A DNA stretch of 64,000 nucleotides from positions 1 through 64,000 of the forward strand of contig DAIRVS010000002.1 in the NCBI GenBank assembly GCA_036802685.1, given 5' to 3'. The position numbers and the translations under genes were made by a program. This DNA is from HGW-17 sp938004375 (GTDB lineage Bacteria > Myxococcota_A > Polyangia > HGW-17). This document shows positions 39,249 through 48,234 of this stretch, in pieces (within the stretch, counting starts at the first letter, position 1; every line of letters starts with the position of its first letter). The notes beneath the pieces are model-generated. The model worked only from the letters and a program-made list of their open reading frames with translations, was not told the DNA's origin and did no database searches.

Positions 39249-41822
39249 TCACCGGCCCGTGGAGGGCGGTTCGACCGAAATCTCCGCGTAGGTGGCGGCG
39301 GGCACCGTGACGGGCTGGTTCCATTTCTTCTTCTTCCAGCGGGCCTCGACCTGCAGGACCGTGCCCGGCTCGAGCCCGGGGATCAGAAGTGGCAGCGGGA
39401 TCCACTCCTCGACGGTATTCCCCTGGCTCCCGGGCTGGTTCACGCGGACCTCGACTCCGGTCTGGGTGGAGACGAGCTTGAGCTCGGCCAGCAGCGTCTC
39501 CATCTTGACCACGATGGTCTCGGTCTTCACCGTGGAGGGCTGCAGCGTGCGCTTCCATTTCTGCTTGCGCGGGGCCTCGACGCGGATCTCGTGGGAGTCC
39601 CCGTCTTCGGGGAAGCGGAAGGTGACCGGCAGGGAACCCAGGGGCGCGTCGTCGAGGTAGACCTTCGCGTCGGCGACGTCGCCCTGGAGGGTGATCATGG
39701 CGGGCCCTGTCTTGTGCGACCGGGGCCAGAACACGAAGGCGGCCGCCACGAGCAGCAAGAGCAGGCCGGCCACCGGAAAGCCGATGCGGATGGCGGGGTG
39801 GGCGAACCAGGTGCCCCCCAGATCGACGCCCGCGCGCCGGTCGGCGGGCTCCGACGGCAGGTAGTGCGTCTCGTCGTCGAACCCGTCGAACTCCAGAGGC
39901 GGCACCGGCGCCGTGCGCTCCATGAGGCCCGGATCGAGCCCCGGAGGCACGGCCGCGTTGGCGCCGGTCGGGCGCCGGCCCGGTGGCGGACCCGGCGGGG
40001 TCAGCGTCTGCCGGATCCCCGGTGGCGGACCAGGCGGGGTCAGCGTCTGCCGGATCCCCGGTGGATGACCCGATGGCGGGCCTGGCGGACGGCCCGGTGG
40101 GGGGCCCGGCGGGGTCAGCGTCTGCCGGATCCCCGGTGGATGACCCGATGGCGGGCCTGGTGACGGACCTGATGGCGGGCCCGGCGGACGGCCCGGCGGG
40201 GTCAGCGTCTGCCGGATCCCCGGTGGCGGGCCTGGTGACGGACCTGATGGCGGGCCCGGCGGGCGACCCGGAGGCGGACCCGGGAGCGGCAGCGCCGGCC
40301 CCAACGCCGGCCCCGAATCCGCCTCCGGCAGCGCCGGCCCCAGTGCCGGCTTCCAGCCCTGCTTCGTCTCGTCCTCGGACGGAGGATCCTTGGCGACATT
40401 CCGGAAGCCCGGCACGGTCTCGGGGAGCTCGGGCGGTTTCTGGGAGACCATAGGTCTCTCCTGAACCGCCGGGACCGGGGAGAGGGACTCGAACCAGTCT
40501 CCGGGCGCCGGCGGGGCGGGGCTAGCCGGGGCCGCTGGTGCCGCGGCAGACGCGGCAGGGACACCGGGGAGCGACTCGTCGAACCAGTCCTTCACGGGGG
40601 CGGCAGGCCCTGCGGGCACGGCCGGCGCGGGGGCTGGACCCTGGGGCGGGCGGGCGATCACCGGACGGGCGGCCACGGCCCGGGCGACATCGGCCGCCGA
40701 GAGCCCGGCCGAGGCGGGGAGGGTGGGCGCCCGGGGATTGACTACCTTTTCGAATTTTGGCTCGTTTCGCACCGCGGTGGGGATATCTTCGGAGTCCCCC
40801 AGGTCCTCGGCGCTGGGCAGTTCCAGGGAACCCAGGTTGAACGAGCGCACGGCCACCGGCTTCTCGGGGGAGCTCTGCACCGGCAGGGTGGAGTCGATGC
40901 GCGTGGCCCCAAAGTGGAACTCCATGAAGTCCACCAGCTCGGCGCGGCCACCATGCAACCCGGGCACCACGGCCGGGAGGGCGGAAAGCTCGGTGAGCAT
41001 TTCCCGGGCGCCGGCCGGGCGCCGGCCGGGCTCGTACTCGCAGGCCTTCTGGATCACCGTGACCAGCTCGGGGGGCAGCTCGCGGGCCACCCGGGCCAAC
41101 GGCACGTCCCGGCGGTCCCGGATCTGCTGCAGGATCTCGACCTCGTGGGTGCCCTCGTAGCGATGACGGCCGGAGCACAACTCGTAGAACACGGTGCCCA
41201 ATGCGAACAGGTCGCTACGCGCATCGACACGGCCGCCGGTGATCTGCTCCGGAGACAGGTATGGCACCTTGCCGGTGAGGTTCCCCGAGCCCGTCACGTC
41301 AAGGGCGCGCTTGGCCAACCCGAAGTCGAGGAGCTTCACGTCGCCGCTCATGGAGCACATGATGTTGGTGGGAGACAGGTCGCGGTGGATCAGGTGATAG
41401 GGCCGGCCCTTGGAGTCCTTCAATTCATGCATGTGCACCAGGGCGCGCAGCACCTGCTCGAGGAGATAGAACACCATCGACGGCGCCAGGGGCGTGCCCT
41501 CGTGGGCCACGTGGTACAGGGCCTTGAGATCCTGCCCCTGGATGTACTCCAGCACCAGGTACGGCTCCTTCGCCTCGGTGAGCCCGGCATCCACCACCTG
41601 CACGATGTTGGCGTGGTAGAGGGCGGCCAGAAGACGCGCCTCCCGCTGGATGATCGAGGCGAGCTTCTCGTTGCTGGCAAACTGGGGAAGCAGCTTCTTG
41701 ATGACCACATGGCGGTCCAGCAGGCCCTTCCCCTGGTCCTCACGGGCCAGGAAAATCTCGGAGATGCCTCCGATGGCGATGCGCTTGACGATGCCGTACT
41801 TGTCGAACTTGCGATAGGTCAT
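39249..41822 (-). CDS. Ser/Thr protein kinase with Pro-rich linker and periplasmic PEGA-like domain
   Basis: 857 residues. ATG 41822 is used because the earlier in-frame ATG at 41849 lies inside the predicted -10. Kinase domain about 5-265: IAIGGISEIFLA, VVIKKLLP, LIHRDLSPTNIM, LLDFGLAKR, SPEQITGG, DLFALGTVFYELC; all catalytic residues are present. Residues about 330-650 are Ala/Pro-rich with repeated DWF(D)ES motifs and then four copies of GIRQTLTPPG separated by PPGRPPGPPSG. A transmembrane helix at about 677-700 (AGLLLLLVAAAFVFW) leads to a C-terminal PEGA-like region (LQGDVADAKVYLDDAPLGSLPVTFRFPEDGDSHEIRVEA). The external domain probably contacts envelope components. It has its own promoter, divergent from the serine hydrolase. 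Confidence 0.93.
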   Translation of the reverse strand: MTYRKFDKYGIVKRIAIGGISEIFLAREDQGKGLLDRHVVIKKLLPQFASNEKLASIIQREARLLAALYHANIVQVVDAGLTEAKEPYLVLEYIQGQDLKALYHVAHEGTPLAPSMVFYLLEQVLRALVHMHELKDSKGRPYHLIHRDLSPTNIMCSMSGDVKLLDFGLAKRALDVTGSGNLTGKVPYLSPEQITGGRVDARSDLFALGTVFYELCSGRHRYEGTHEVEILQQIRDRRDVPLARVARELPPELVTVIQKACEYEPGRRPAGAREMLTELSALPAVVPGLHGGRAELVDFMEFHFGATRIDSTLPVQSSPEKPVAVRSFNLGSLELPSAEDLGDSEDIPTAVRNEPKFEKVVNPRAPTLPASAGLSAADVARAVAARPVIARPPQGPAPAPAVPAGPAAPVKDWFDESLPGVPAASAAAPAAPASPAPPAPGDWFESLSPVPAVQERPMVSQKPPELPETVPGFRNVAKDPPSEDETKQGWKPALGPALPEADSGPALGPALPLPGPPPGRPPGPPSGPSPGPPPGIRQTLTPPGRPPGPPSGPSPGPPSGHPPGIRQTLTPPGPPPGRPPGPPSGHPPGIRQTLTPPGPPPGIRQTLTPPGPPPGRRPTGANAAVPPGLDPGLMERTAPVPPLEFDGFDDETHYLPSEPADRRAGVDLGGTWFAHPAIRIGFPVAGLLLLLVAAAFVFWPRSHKTGPAMITLQGDVADAKVYLDDAPLGSLPVTFRFPEDGDSHEIRVEAPRKQKWKRTLQPSTVKTETIVVKMETLLAELKLVSTQTGVEVRVNQPGSQGNTVEEWIPLPLLIPGLEPGTVLQVEARWKKKKWNQPVTVPAATYAEISVEPPSTGR
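39980..40290 (-). repeat. Pro-rich tandem repeats in the kinase linker
   Basis: The 20-bp core TCAGCGTCTGCCGGATCCCC (plus-strand reading) occurs four times, at 40001, 40040, 40115 and 40202, separated by 39, 75 and 87 bp of degenerate CCGGGCGG-type Pro/Gly codons. All spacings are multiples of three, so length changes would preserve frame. Confidence 0.8.
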
Positions 41823-41847
41823 GTTCCCCGGTCCAAACCGAAGAAAC

Positions 41848-41877
41848 ATAGTACGCCGTGGCGCGGGTCCGGATCAA
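41848..41877 (-). promoter_or_regulatory. promoter of the Ser/Thr kinase gene at 39249-41822
   Basis: Minus strand TTGATC (41877-41872), 18-bp spacer, TACTAT (41853-41848). Leader of about 20 nt to ATG 41822. Confidence 0.45.
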
Positions 41878-41892
41878 CCCATATTTATGGGT
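41877..41892. promoter_or_regulatory. inverted repeat at the kinase -35 in a divergent promoter region
   Basis: ACCCATA-TT-TATGGGT is a perfect 7-2-7 inverted repeat that touches the -35 hexamer of the kinase promoter in the 117-bp gap shared with the divergent serine hydrolase gene, a likely operator position. Confidence 0.4.
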
Positions 41893-41939
41893 GACGCCGA
41901 TTCTCGCGCGTGGTCTTGACCCGTGCTACAACCCGGGCC

Positions 41940-43049
41940 ATGTGGAACCGCGGACTTCCTGGACCCCTGAGCACCGTATTCGAGCGCCACGCGGAGGGCT
42001 TCCCCGCTGTCGCAGCGGGTGTGTTCACGCCTGACCAGGTGTGGTGGGAGGCCCGCGGCATCGCCTTCCGAGGTCCCGGTGCCGCCGACGGCGTCGGCGA
42101 GCCCGTCCCCATGGACGCCGCCTCTGTCTTCGACCTGGCCTCGCTGACCAAGGCCCTGGCCACGGCCCCCGCCGTGTTTGCCCTGGCCACCGAGGGCCTC
42201 CTCCGGCTCGACGACCCCCCCGTCCACGCCCTGCCCTGGGCCGACGGTCCCCTGAGGGAACACCTGGAGTCGGTGCCCCTGTGGCGCCTCCTGAACCACT
42301 CCGCCGGCCTGGCGGCCTATGCGCCGTTCTTCCAGACCTGCGACAACCGGGAAGCCCTGCTGCTTGCCCTCGGACGCGTGCCCCCCGAACGCGCACCGGG
42401 CGCCGGCTTCCTGTACAGCGACCTGGGATACATCCTGCTGGGCCACCACCTCACCTGCACCCTGGGCGAAGACTGGACCTCCTGGGCGGCTCGGACCTTC
42501 TACGCGCCCCTGGGTTTGGACTTCTCGTTCTGGGGGAGGCCGCCCGGAACACCGGACCCCGGCGCCACGTCCGATGTGGCCGCCATGGCGTGCAACCGGG
42601 AGCCGTCGGGCGCGTTCGGCGGCCGCGTCCATGACGAGAATGCCCGCGTCCTGGGGTCCTGGTGCGGTCACGCCGGCCTGTTCGGATCCCTGTCCGCGGT
42701 CATCGGCTGGCTGCAGGCCCTCTACGCCATGCGGAACGGCCGCCCTGGCGGTCCCCTGCCGCCGGAGGCCGTGCGACGGATGTGGACGCCCATGACGCCC
42801 GGAGACGCCTTCACGCCGGGTTGGGACCGCCCCGCTCCCGTCGGGTTCACCACCGCCGGGGACACCGCTGACCGGGAGGCGACCGTGGGCCATCTGGGCT
42901 TCTCGGGCACCGCCTGCTGGCTGCACCCACCCACCGGTCGCGGCGGCGTGCTGCTCACCAACCGCGTCTCCCTGGGGCGGCATGCCCGCATGGACGAGTT
43001 GCGCGCCTTCCGGTCCGAGTTCTTCGCGGAGACGTGGAGAACGATCTGA
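41940..43049 (+). CDS. beta-lactamase-family serine hydrolase
   Basis: 369 residues from ATG 41940. Class C beta-lactamase/DD-peptidase-type motifs: SxxK in DLASLTKALAT, an N-terminal strand AAGVFTPDQVWWEARG, NHSAGLAAY (typical HxSGL motif), YSDLGYILLG with the YxN-like catalytic Tyr, and HLGFSGTACWLHPPT with the third HxGxxG/T motif. There is no signal peptide, so it is probably a cytoplasmic esterase, amidase or peptidase rather than a beta-lactamase. It converges on murF, leaving only 9 bp, and a small hairpin spans the junction. Confidence 0.9.
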   Translation: MWNRGLPGPLSTVFERHAEGFPAVAAGVFTPDQVWWEARGIAFRGPGAADGVGEPVPMDAASVFDLASLTKALATAPAVFALATEGLLRLDDPPVHALPWADGPLREHLESVPLWRLLNHSAGLAAYAPFFQTCDNREALLLALGRVPPERAPGAGFLYSDLGYILLGHHLTCTLGEDWTSWAARTFYAPLGLDFSFWGRPPGTPDPGATSDVAAMACNREPSGAFGGRVHDENARVLGSWCGHAGLFGSLSAVIGWLQALYAMRNGRPGGPLPPEAVRRMWTPMTPGDAFTPGWDRPAPVGFTTAGDTADREATVGHLGFSGTACWLHPPTGRGGVLLTNRVSLGRHARMDELRAFRSEFFAETWRTI

Positions 43050-43065
43050 CAGCCGTTGTCAGGTG
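43045..43065. terminator. short hairpin across the serine hydrolase/murF convergent ends
   Basis: ATCTGACA-GCCGT-TGTCAGGT forms a 6-bp perfect stem extended by a GT and an AT pair, covering the ends of both convergent genes. It has no T-tract, so intrinsic termination is only a possibility. Confidence 0.3.
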
Positions 43066-44471
43066 CAGGCGCAGGAGGTGAGCTCGTGGAGCCGCTCGAC
43101 GAAGCGCGAGAGCCCCACACCGTGGGAGGCCTTCACCAGCACCCAATCGCCGTGGGCCAGCCGAGGCAGGAGCCCGTCGGCCGCCTCCTCGGGGGTGGCG
43201 CAGGCGGTGAACCGGTCCGGACGCCCGAGACCCCGGGCGAAGTCGTCAGCGTGGGCCCCCACATAGAAGACCGACTCCGGAGAGAGGGCGGCGGCCGCGG
43301 CTCCGACGTCCTGGTGGAGCCGCCCGGCGGTCTCCCCGAGCTCGAGCATGTCCCCGAGCACCAGATGCACCGCGCCGGTGCGGACCTGGGCGAGCCAGCC
43401 GAACACCGCGGTCATCGACCCCGGGCTCGCGTTGTAGCAGTCGTCGAACACGGTGACGCCCGAGATGCGGAGCAGGCGGGAGCGGGCGCCGGGCAGGCGC
43501 GCGTCCTCGAGGCCGAGGATGGCCGGCTCCAGCGGTTCCCCCAGCGCGAACACCGCAGCCAGGGCGGCCAGGGCGTTGTGGGCCTGGTGGGCGCCGGGCA
43601 CGGGGATCCTGGCCTCGAGCTCCCCCGCCGGGTACGAGAAGCGCAGGACGCTGTGATCGGACGCCTGGGTGAGCGACACCACGCGGAAGTCGGCCGCCGG
43701 ACCTGCCCCGAAGGTGAGCACCCGCAGGCCGCGCGCGCGGCCCAGTTCCTGCAGCCGGGGCTCCGTGTCCGGGACGACCCACGCCCGTTTCACGTGGGCG
43801 GCCAGCTCGCCCTTGGCGCGCCGCACGCCGTCGAGGTCCCCCACCCCCTCCAGGTGCGCGGGGAAGATCGAGGTCACGATGCCCACCTCGGGCTTCACCA
43901 CGGACGCCAGGGCGTCGATCTCGCCGAAGGCGTTCATGCCCATCTCTAACACGCCGAAGCGCTCGTCCCCGTCGAAGCGGGCCAACGTCAAGGGCAGCCC
44001 CAGATCATTGTTGGCGTTGCCCCGGGTCGCCGTGGTCTTGCCCAGAAAGCCCAACGCGGCGGCGGCCAGCTCCTTGGTCGAGGTCTTCCCGCAGGACCCG
44101 GTGACGCCCACCAGGCGCACGCGATCCAGGTCCTCCCGAACCATGCGGCCGGCCTCCCACAGCGCCCGTTTCGCGCTCTCCACGAGCAGGCACGGGCCGG
44201 GCATGGGCTCGCCGGGTTCGCGCTCCACCACCGCGGCGCTGGCGCCCCGCTCGAAGGCCGCGCCCACGAACCGATGTCCGTCCGTGCGCTCCCCGGGCAG
44301 CGCGAAGAACAGCGCTCCCGGTGTCACCTCGCGGGAATCGATGGCCAGTCGGGTGAACGTCGCCGGCAGCGAATCTGGATGGTACTCACCATCCGCCGAG
44401 GCGTGCGACCGCTCCGGCATGATCCACTGCGCCCCCAGGCGCGACGACAGATCCCACAGTCTGCGCGACAT
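43059..44471 (-). CDS. murF: UDP-N-acetylmuramoyl-tripeptide--D-alanyl-D-alanine ligase MurF
   Basis: 470 residues, the usual size. Mur ligase motifs: N-terminal DSREVTPGALFFALPGERTDGHRF, ATP loop GVTGSCGKTSTKELAAAAL, TRGNANNDLGLPLTL, EMGMNAFGEID, and C-terminal FDDCYNASPGSM and LVLGDMLELGE, which are MurF-specific. It adds D-Ala-D-Ala to the UDP-MurNAc-tripeptide in the cytoplasm. Its ATG at 44471 comes 3 bp after the murE stop, with GGAGG inside murE. It is the last gene of the shortened dcw unit; mraY, murD, ftsW and murG do not follow. Confidence 0.97.
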   Translation of the reverse strand: MSRRLWDLSSRLGAQWIMPERSHASADGEYHPDSLPATFTRLAIDSREVTPGALFFALPGERTDGHRFVGAAFERGASAAVVEREPGEPMPGPCLLVESAKRALWEAGRMVREDLDRVRLVGVTGSCGKTSTKELAAAALGFLGKTTATRGNANNDLGLPLTLARFDGDERFGVLEMGMNAFGEIDALASVVKPEVGIVTSIFPAHLEGVGDLDGVRRAKGELAAHVKRAWVVPDTEPRLQELGRARGLRVLTFGAGPAADFRVVSLTQASDHSVLRFSYPAGELEARIPVPGAHQAHNALAALAAVFALGEPLEPAILGLEDARLPGARSRLLRISGVTVFDDCYNASPGSMTAVFGWLAQVRTGAVHLVLGDMLELGETAGRLHQDVGAAAAALSPESVFYVGAHADDFARGLGRPDRFTACATPEEAADGLLPRLAHGDWVLVKASHGVGLSRFVERLHELTSCACT

Positions 44472-44474
44472 CTC

Positions 44475-46007
44475 TCAACCCTCCGTACCCGCGATCGTCC
44501 GCGCCCGGAGTGCGGCGAGAGCGTGCTCCTGGTCGTCGAAGTGGTGCTTCACGGTCCCGATGATCTGGTAGTCCTCGTGGCCCTTCCCGGCGATGAGCAC
44601 GGTGTCGCCTGGGGCGGCCGCCGCGATGGCCAGGGCGATGGCCCGGGCCCGGTCCGGCTCCACGAGGATACCGCGACCGGCGACGACGAGGGCGTCGGCG
44701 GTCAGGCGCCGATCTCCCATGCCCGCCAGGATCATGTCGATGATGGCGCCGGGCTCCTCGGTGCGGGGGTTGTCCGAGGTGACGATGGCGAGGTCAGAAC
44801 CCGCCTCCACCGACCGGCCCATGAGCGGCCGCTTGGTGCGGTCCCGATCGCCGCCGCACCCGAACACGGTGATCAGCCGGCCGCGCGTCAGGGGACGCAG
44901 CGCCGCCTGGGCACGGTCGAGGGCGTCCGGCGTGTGCGCGTAGTCCACGAACACCGGGATCTCCCCTCCGGGCACGCGGGCGAGCCGGCCGGGGACCGTG
45001 ACCCCAGCCAGGGCCTCGGCCGCCGCCGCCAGCGGGAGTTCGAGGGCGTGAACGACTGCAATCGCGGCGAGCAGGTTCTGAACGTTGTGCGCGCCAATCA
45101 TCGGCGAGCGCACGGGGACGGAGGCGTCGGGGACCCGTGCGGTGAAGCGCAGGCCGTCGATGGTGTGCTCGAGCCCCTCGGCCCAGACCTCCACGTCCGG
45201 ACCGGGGGAAGTCTCGTACCCCAGCACGGGGAGCTTCGGATGAATGATCTCCCGGAGGTGGGGGTTCCCGGCCCACGCCGCGATCCTGGCTCCCTGCGCC
45301 AGGTGCTCGGAGAAGAGCAGGCTCTTGGCCGCCGCGTAGTCCTCCATGGTGCCGTGGAAGTCCAGGTGATCCTGGGTGAGGTTGGTGAGCACGGCCGCGG
45401 CGAAGCGGACCCCGTGGACCCGCTTCTGCGCCAACGCGTGGGAGGAGACCTCCATGAGCACGGTGTCCACGCCGGCGACACGCATGCGGGCGAGCAGGGG
45501 ATAGAGGAGCTCAGGATCCGGGCTGGTGAAGTTCGACGGCTCGACGACCTCCCTGTACCGGTAGGCGATGGTCCCGATGAGCCCCGGCGTGAAGCCCAGA
45601 CGGGCGAACACGTGGTACAGCAGGGTGGTGGTGGTGGTCTTGCCGTTGGTCCCGGTGACCCCCAGGAAAGTGAGGCCGCGCTCGGGGTGACCGCAGAAGG
45701 CGGAGACCAGCGGCGCCCAATACGTGCGCGGTTCGGGCACGACCACCTGCGCCAGCCCGGCGCCGGGGATCGGACGCTCCACCACCGCCACGGCGGCCCC
45801 AAGCCGGGCGGCCAGCGACACGTAGTCGTGCCCGTCCGAGGCGGTGCCGCGCAGGGCCAGGAAGACCGACCCCGGACCCACCTTGCGCGAGTCCGCGGTC
45901 ACACCACCGACCGGAAGCTCCCGCAGCCGCTCCACCTGATCAGCCGTGAGCCCCGTCAGGGGCAGACCGTTGCCCTCGAGAAAATCGATGACGTTCTTGT
46001 CTTGCAT
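44475..46007 (-). CDS. murE: UDP-MurNAc-L-Ala-D-Glu--diaminopimelate ligase MurE
   Basis: 510 residues from ATG 46007, one base past the ftsI stop. ATP loop LGVTGTNGKTTTTTLLYHVF, NLTQDHLDFHG, and TSDNPRTEEP. The DNPR motif marks the meso-diaminopimelate-specific type, so DAP-type peptidoglycan is expected. It joins the diamino acid to UDP-MurNAc-dipeptide. Co-transcribed with ftsI and murF. Confidence 0.97.
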   Translation of the reverse strand: MQDKNVIDFLEGNGLPLTGLTADQVERLRELPVGGVTADSRKVGPGSVFLALRGTASDGHDYVSLAARLGAAVAVVERPIPGAGLAQVVVPEPRTYWAPLVSAFCGHPERGLTFLGVTGTNGKTTTTTLLYHVFARLGFTPGLIGTIAYRYREVVEPSNFTSPDPELLYPLLARMRVAGVDTVLMEVSSHALAQKRVHGVRFAAAVLTNLTQDHLDFHGTMEDYAAAKSLLFSEHLAQGARIAAWAGNPHLREIIHPKLPVLGYETSPGPDVEVWAEGLEHTIDGLRFTARVPDASVPVRSPMIGAHNVQNLLAAIAVVHALELPLAAAAEALAGVTVPGRLARVPGGEIPVFVDYAHTPDALDRAQAALRPLTRGRLITVFGCGGDRDRTKRPLMGRSVEAGSDLAIVTSDNPRTEEPGAIIDMILAGMGDRRLTADALVVAGRGILVEPDRARAIALAIAAAAPGDTVLIAGKGHEDYQIIGTVKHHFDDQEHALAALRARTIAGTEG

Positions 46008-46008
46008 G

Positions 46009-48234
46009 TCATTCCTGTTCCGGGCTCTCCAGCGGGGGCGCGGGCGGCTCCGCTGGTGCCAGCACCAGCCGGCAGGCATGGATCGGCCCCCCCGGCTCGG
46101 GTTCCTGCGAGACGACCCGGCCATGGCCGGACACCTGGCAGTCGAGGTGATTTTCTCCCATCAACTCCAAAGCGCCCGCCAGGCTTTTACCGATGAAGTC
46201 CGGCATCGCGACCTTCTCCGGCACGGGCAGCGGGGGCAGGAAGGGACCCCCGAGCTTTCTTTTCGGGGCGGTCGCGCCAGGCCGGCCCGCCACCTGAGCC
46301 GTGGCCTCGAGATCGGGCACCACGCCCAACCGGTACATCACCATGCGGGCGACCTCGGCGAACAGGGGGGCCGCGACATACCCCGCGTCCTTGCGCAGAA
46401 CATCATCGATGCTCTTGTCGTTGGCGGTCTCCGGGTCGCCCTCGGGCTCGTCGAGCATGACCGCGATGACCACCTTCGGATCTTGGGCGGGCACCAGCCC
46501 TACGAACGTGACGCGGTTGTGCGCCTCGCTGTAGCCGCCCTTCTCGCCCCGGCCGACCTTCTCGGCCGTCCCCGTCTTGCCGGCGACGGTGTAGCCGAAG
46601 CGGGACAGGTCGGCCTTGGTGCCCGTGCCGGCGGTGACGACCTTGCGCATCATGCGCAGAACCTCGGCCACCACCGGCTGGTTGCGCACCACCCTGCGAC
46701 GAGGGACCGGCCGGCCGCAAGCCGCAGGAGAGAAGCAGGCGATGCGCTCGCCGCGATCGTCCACCACGAAGCGCACGACGTGCGGACGCACCATCTGTCC
46801 CTCGTTGGCGAACAGGGAGTAGGCCTGGGCGAGTTGGAGCAGGGTCAGGGAGAAGCCGTGGCCGTAGGAGTGGGTGGCCAGGTAGACCTTGTTGGTCCAG
46901 AACTTCAGGGGAGGCAGGATGCCGGCCGCCTCCGAGGGCAGCTCCACACCCGTGGGCTGGCCGAACCCGAGCTTGACGAACAGGTCGTACAGCGCTCGTT
47001 CCCCCATCAGTTCCGCCACCTTGGCGATGCCCCGGTTGGAGCTCCGCGCGATGATGTCGGCGGGCTTGATCGTCGCCTGGGCCAGGCTGATGTGATCCTT
47101 GGGCGTCCAGGGGGGCTTGTCCCGGAAGACGACCTTGAAGTCCAGCGGGACGTCGCTGTCCGCCGAGACGCGCGCCAGATCCATGGCGCCGACCATGGTC
47201 AGCGGCTTGACCACCGAGCCCAGCTCGTAGGCGTCGACCACCGCGCGGTTGCGGAAGTGATCCACGGGCACCCCGGCGCGGTTGGACAGATCCGCCAGGG
47301 GGGCGTTGGCCATGGCCAGGATCTCGCCGGTCTTCGCGTCCATCACGAGCACGGCGCCGTTCTTGGCCCGGTAGCGCGCCAACCCCTCCTCGAGGAGGCG
47401 CTCGGTGTCCTTCTGCACCCGGCTGTCCAGGGTGAGCACGACGTGGTTGGCTCCCCCCATCTCGATGTCGGGCAGGCCGTTGATCAGCAGCATCCCCGAG
47501 CGCGCGTCCTTCTGCACGCGCACCAGGGCCGGGGAGCCGGCCAGGTCGATGTCGAACTTCTTCTCGATGCCCTCCACGCCATGGCCGTCGACGCCGGTGA
47601 ACCCCAGGATCTGGGCCGCCAGGCTACGCGCGGGGTAATGGCGGGCGTCCTCGGGGGTGAACCACAGCACGGAGCCCGGCAAGTCCAGCGCCTCGAGGCT
47701 GGCCTGCTCCTCCGGGCTGATGTGTCGCTTGAGGTACAGGTGCCGCTTTCCGCGCAGCACGTGCTCGAACACGCGCTCCCGCATGACGTACGGGTCCTCG
47801 TGGAGGGCGGCCGCCGCCTCGGAGGAAAAATCGATCAGTTGCTGGTGGAGCGCCGCCCGGATCTTCTCGTTCTCGAGGCCGTACTCGAGGTTGGTGATGC
47901 CCGGATCGATGCCGTGCAGAAAGCGCATCGCCAGTCGGACCGGATCCACGATGGCGGAGGGCAGTTCCGTGGGCACGGCCAGGGGCAGGTGTCCACGGTC
48001 CAGGATGAAGCCGCGGGTCACCGGGATCTGCCGCTGGGTGAAACTCAGACTCTCGACGGTCTCACGATGCCGCTCCCCGCCGAGCACCTGGATGCGGAAC
48101 GCCGAGAACATCAGGAAGCTCAACCCGGCCACCGGGAGCAGAAGCACCAGCGCCAGGCGGGCGGGGGAGAGCGGGAGACGGGCACCCGTGGAGACGGCCC
48201 GGACCGCGGGGTGCACCGGACGCACGGCTACCAT
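46009..48234 (-). CDS. ftsI: septal peptidoglycan transpeptidase FtsI (PBP3) with a PASTA domain
   Basis: 741 residues. Membrane anchor at about 24-48, N-terminal dimerisation domain, transpeptidase domain and a C-terminal PASTA-like domain (about 665-728, VAMPDFIGKSLAGALELM). Active-site Ser340 and Lys343 lie in YELGSVVKP; most class B PBPs have YEPGS(T/V)xKP, so the Pro before Gly is Leu here. The second motif SSN (IARSSNRGIAKVA) and third KTGT (VAGKTGTAEKV) are intact. It cross-links septal peptidoglycan in division. The start overlaps the ftsL end by 7 bp. A terminal Pro/Glu tail follows the PASTA domain. Confidence 0.96.
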   Translation of the reverse strand: MVAVRPVHPAVRAVSTGARLPLSPARLALVLLLPVAGLSFLMFSAFRIQVLGGERHRETVESLSFTQRQIPVTRGFILDRGHLPLAVPTELPSAIVDPVRLAMRFLHGIDPGITNLEYGLENEKIRAALHQQLIDFSSEAAAALHEDPYVMRERVFEHVLRGKRHLYLKRHISPEEQASLEALDLPGSVLWFTPEDARHYPARSLAAQILGFTGVDGHGVEGIEKKFDIDLAGSPALVRVQKDARSGMLLINGLPDIEMGGANHVVLTLDSRVQKDTERLLEEGLARYRAKNGAVLVMDAKTGEILAMANAPLADLSNRAGVPVDHFRNRAVVDAYELGSVVKPLTMVGAMDLARVSADSDVPLDFKVVFRDKPPWTPKDHISLAQATIKPADIIARSSNRGIAKVAELMGERALYDLFVKLGFGQPTGVELPSEAAGILPPLKFWTNKVYLATHSYGHGFSLTLLQLAQAYSLFANEGQMVRPHVVRFVVDDRGERIACFSPAACGRPVPRRRVVRNQPVVAEVLRMMRKVVTAGTGTKADLSRFGYTVAGKTGTAEKVGRGEKGGYSEAHNRVTFVGLVPAQDPKVVIAVMLDEPEGDPETANDKSIDDVLRKDAGYVAAPLFAEVARMVMYRLGVVPDLEATAQVAGRPGATAPKRKLGGPFLPPLPVPEKVAMPDFIGKSLAGALELMGENHLDCQVSGHGRVVSQEPEPGGPIHACRLVLAPAEPPAPPLESPEQE

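Noticed and set aside
39980..40290. CRISPR-like or transposon-end repeats
   Set aside because: They are in-frame Pro/Gly coding repeats in a kinase linker with irregular spacing.
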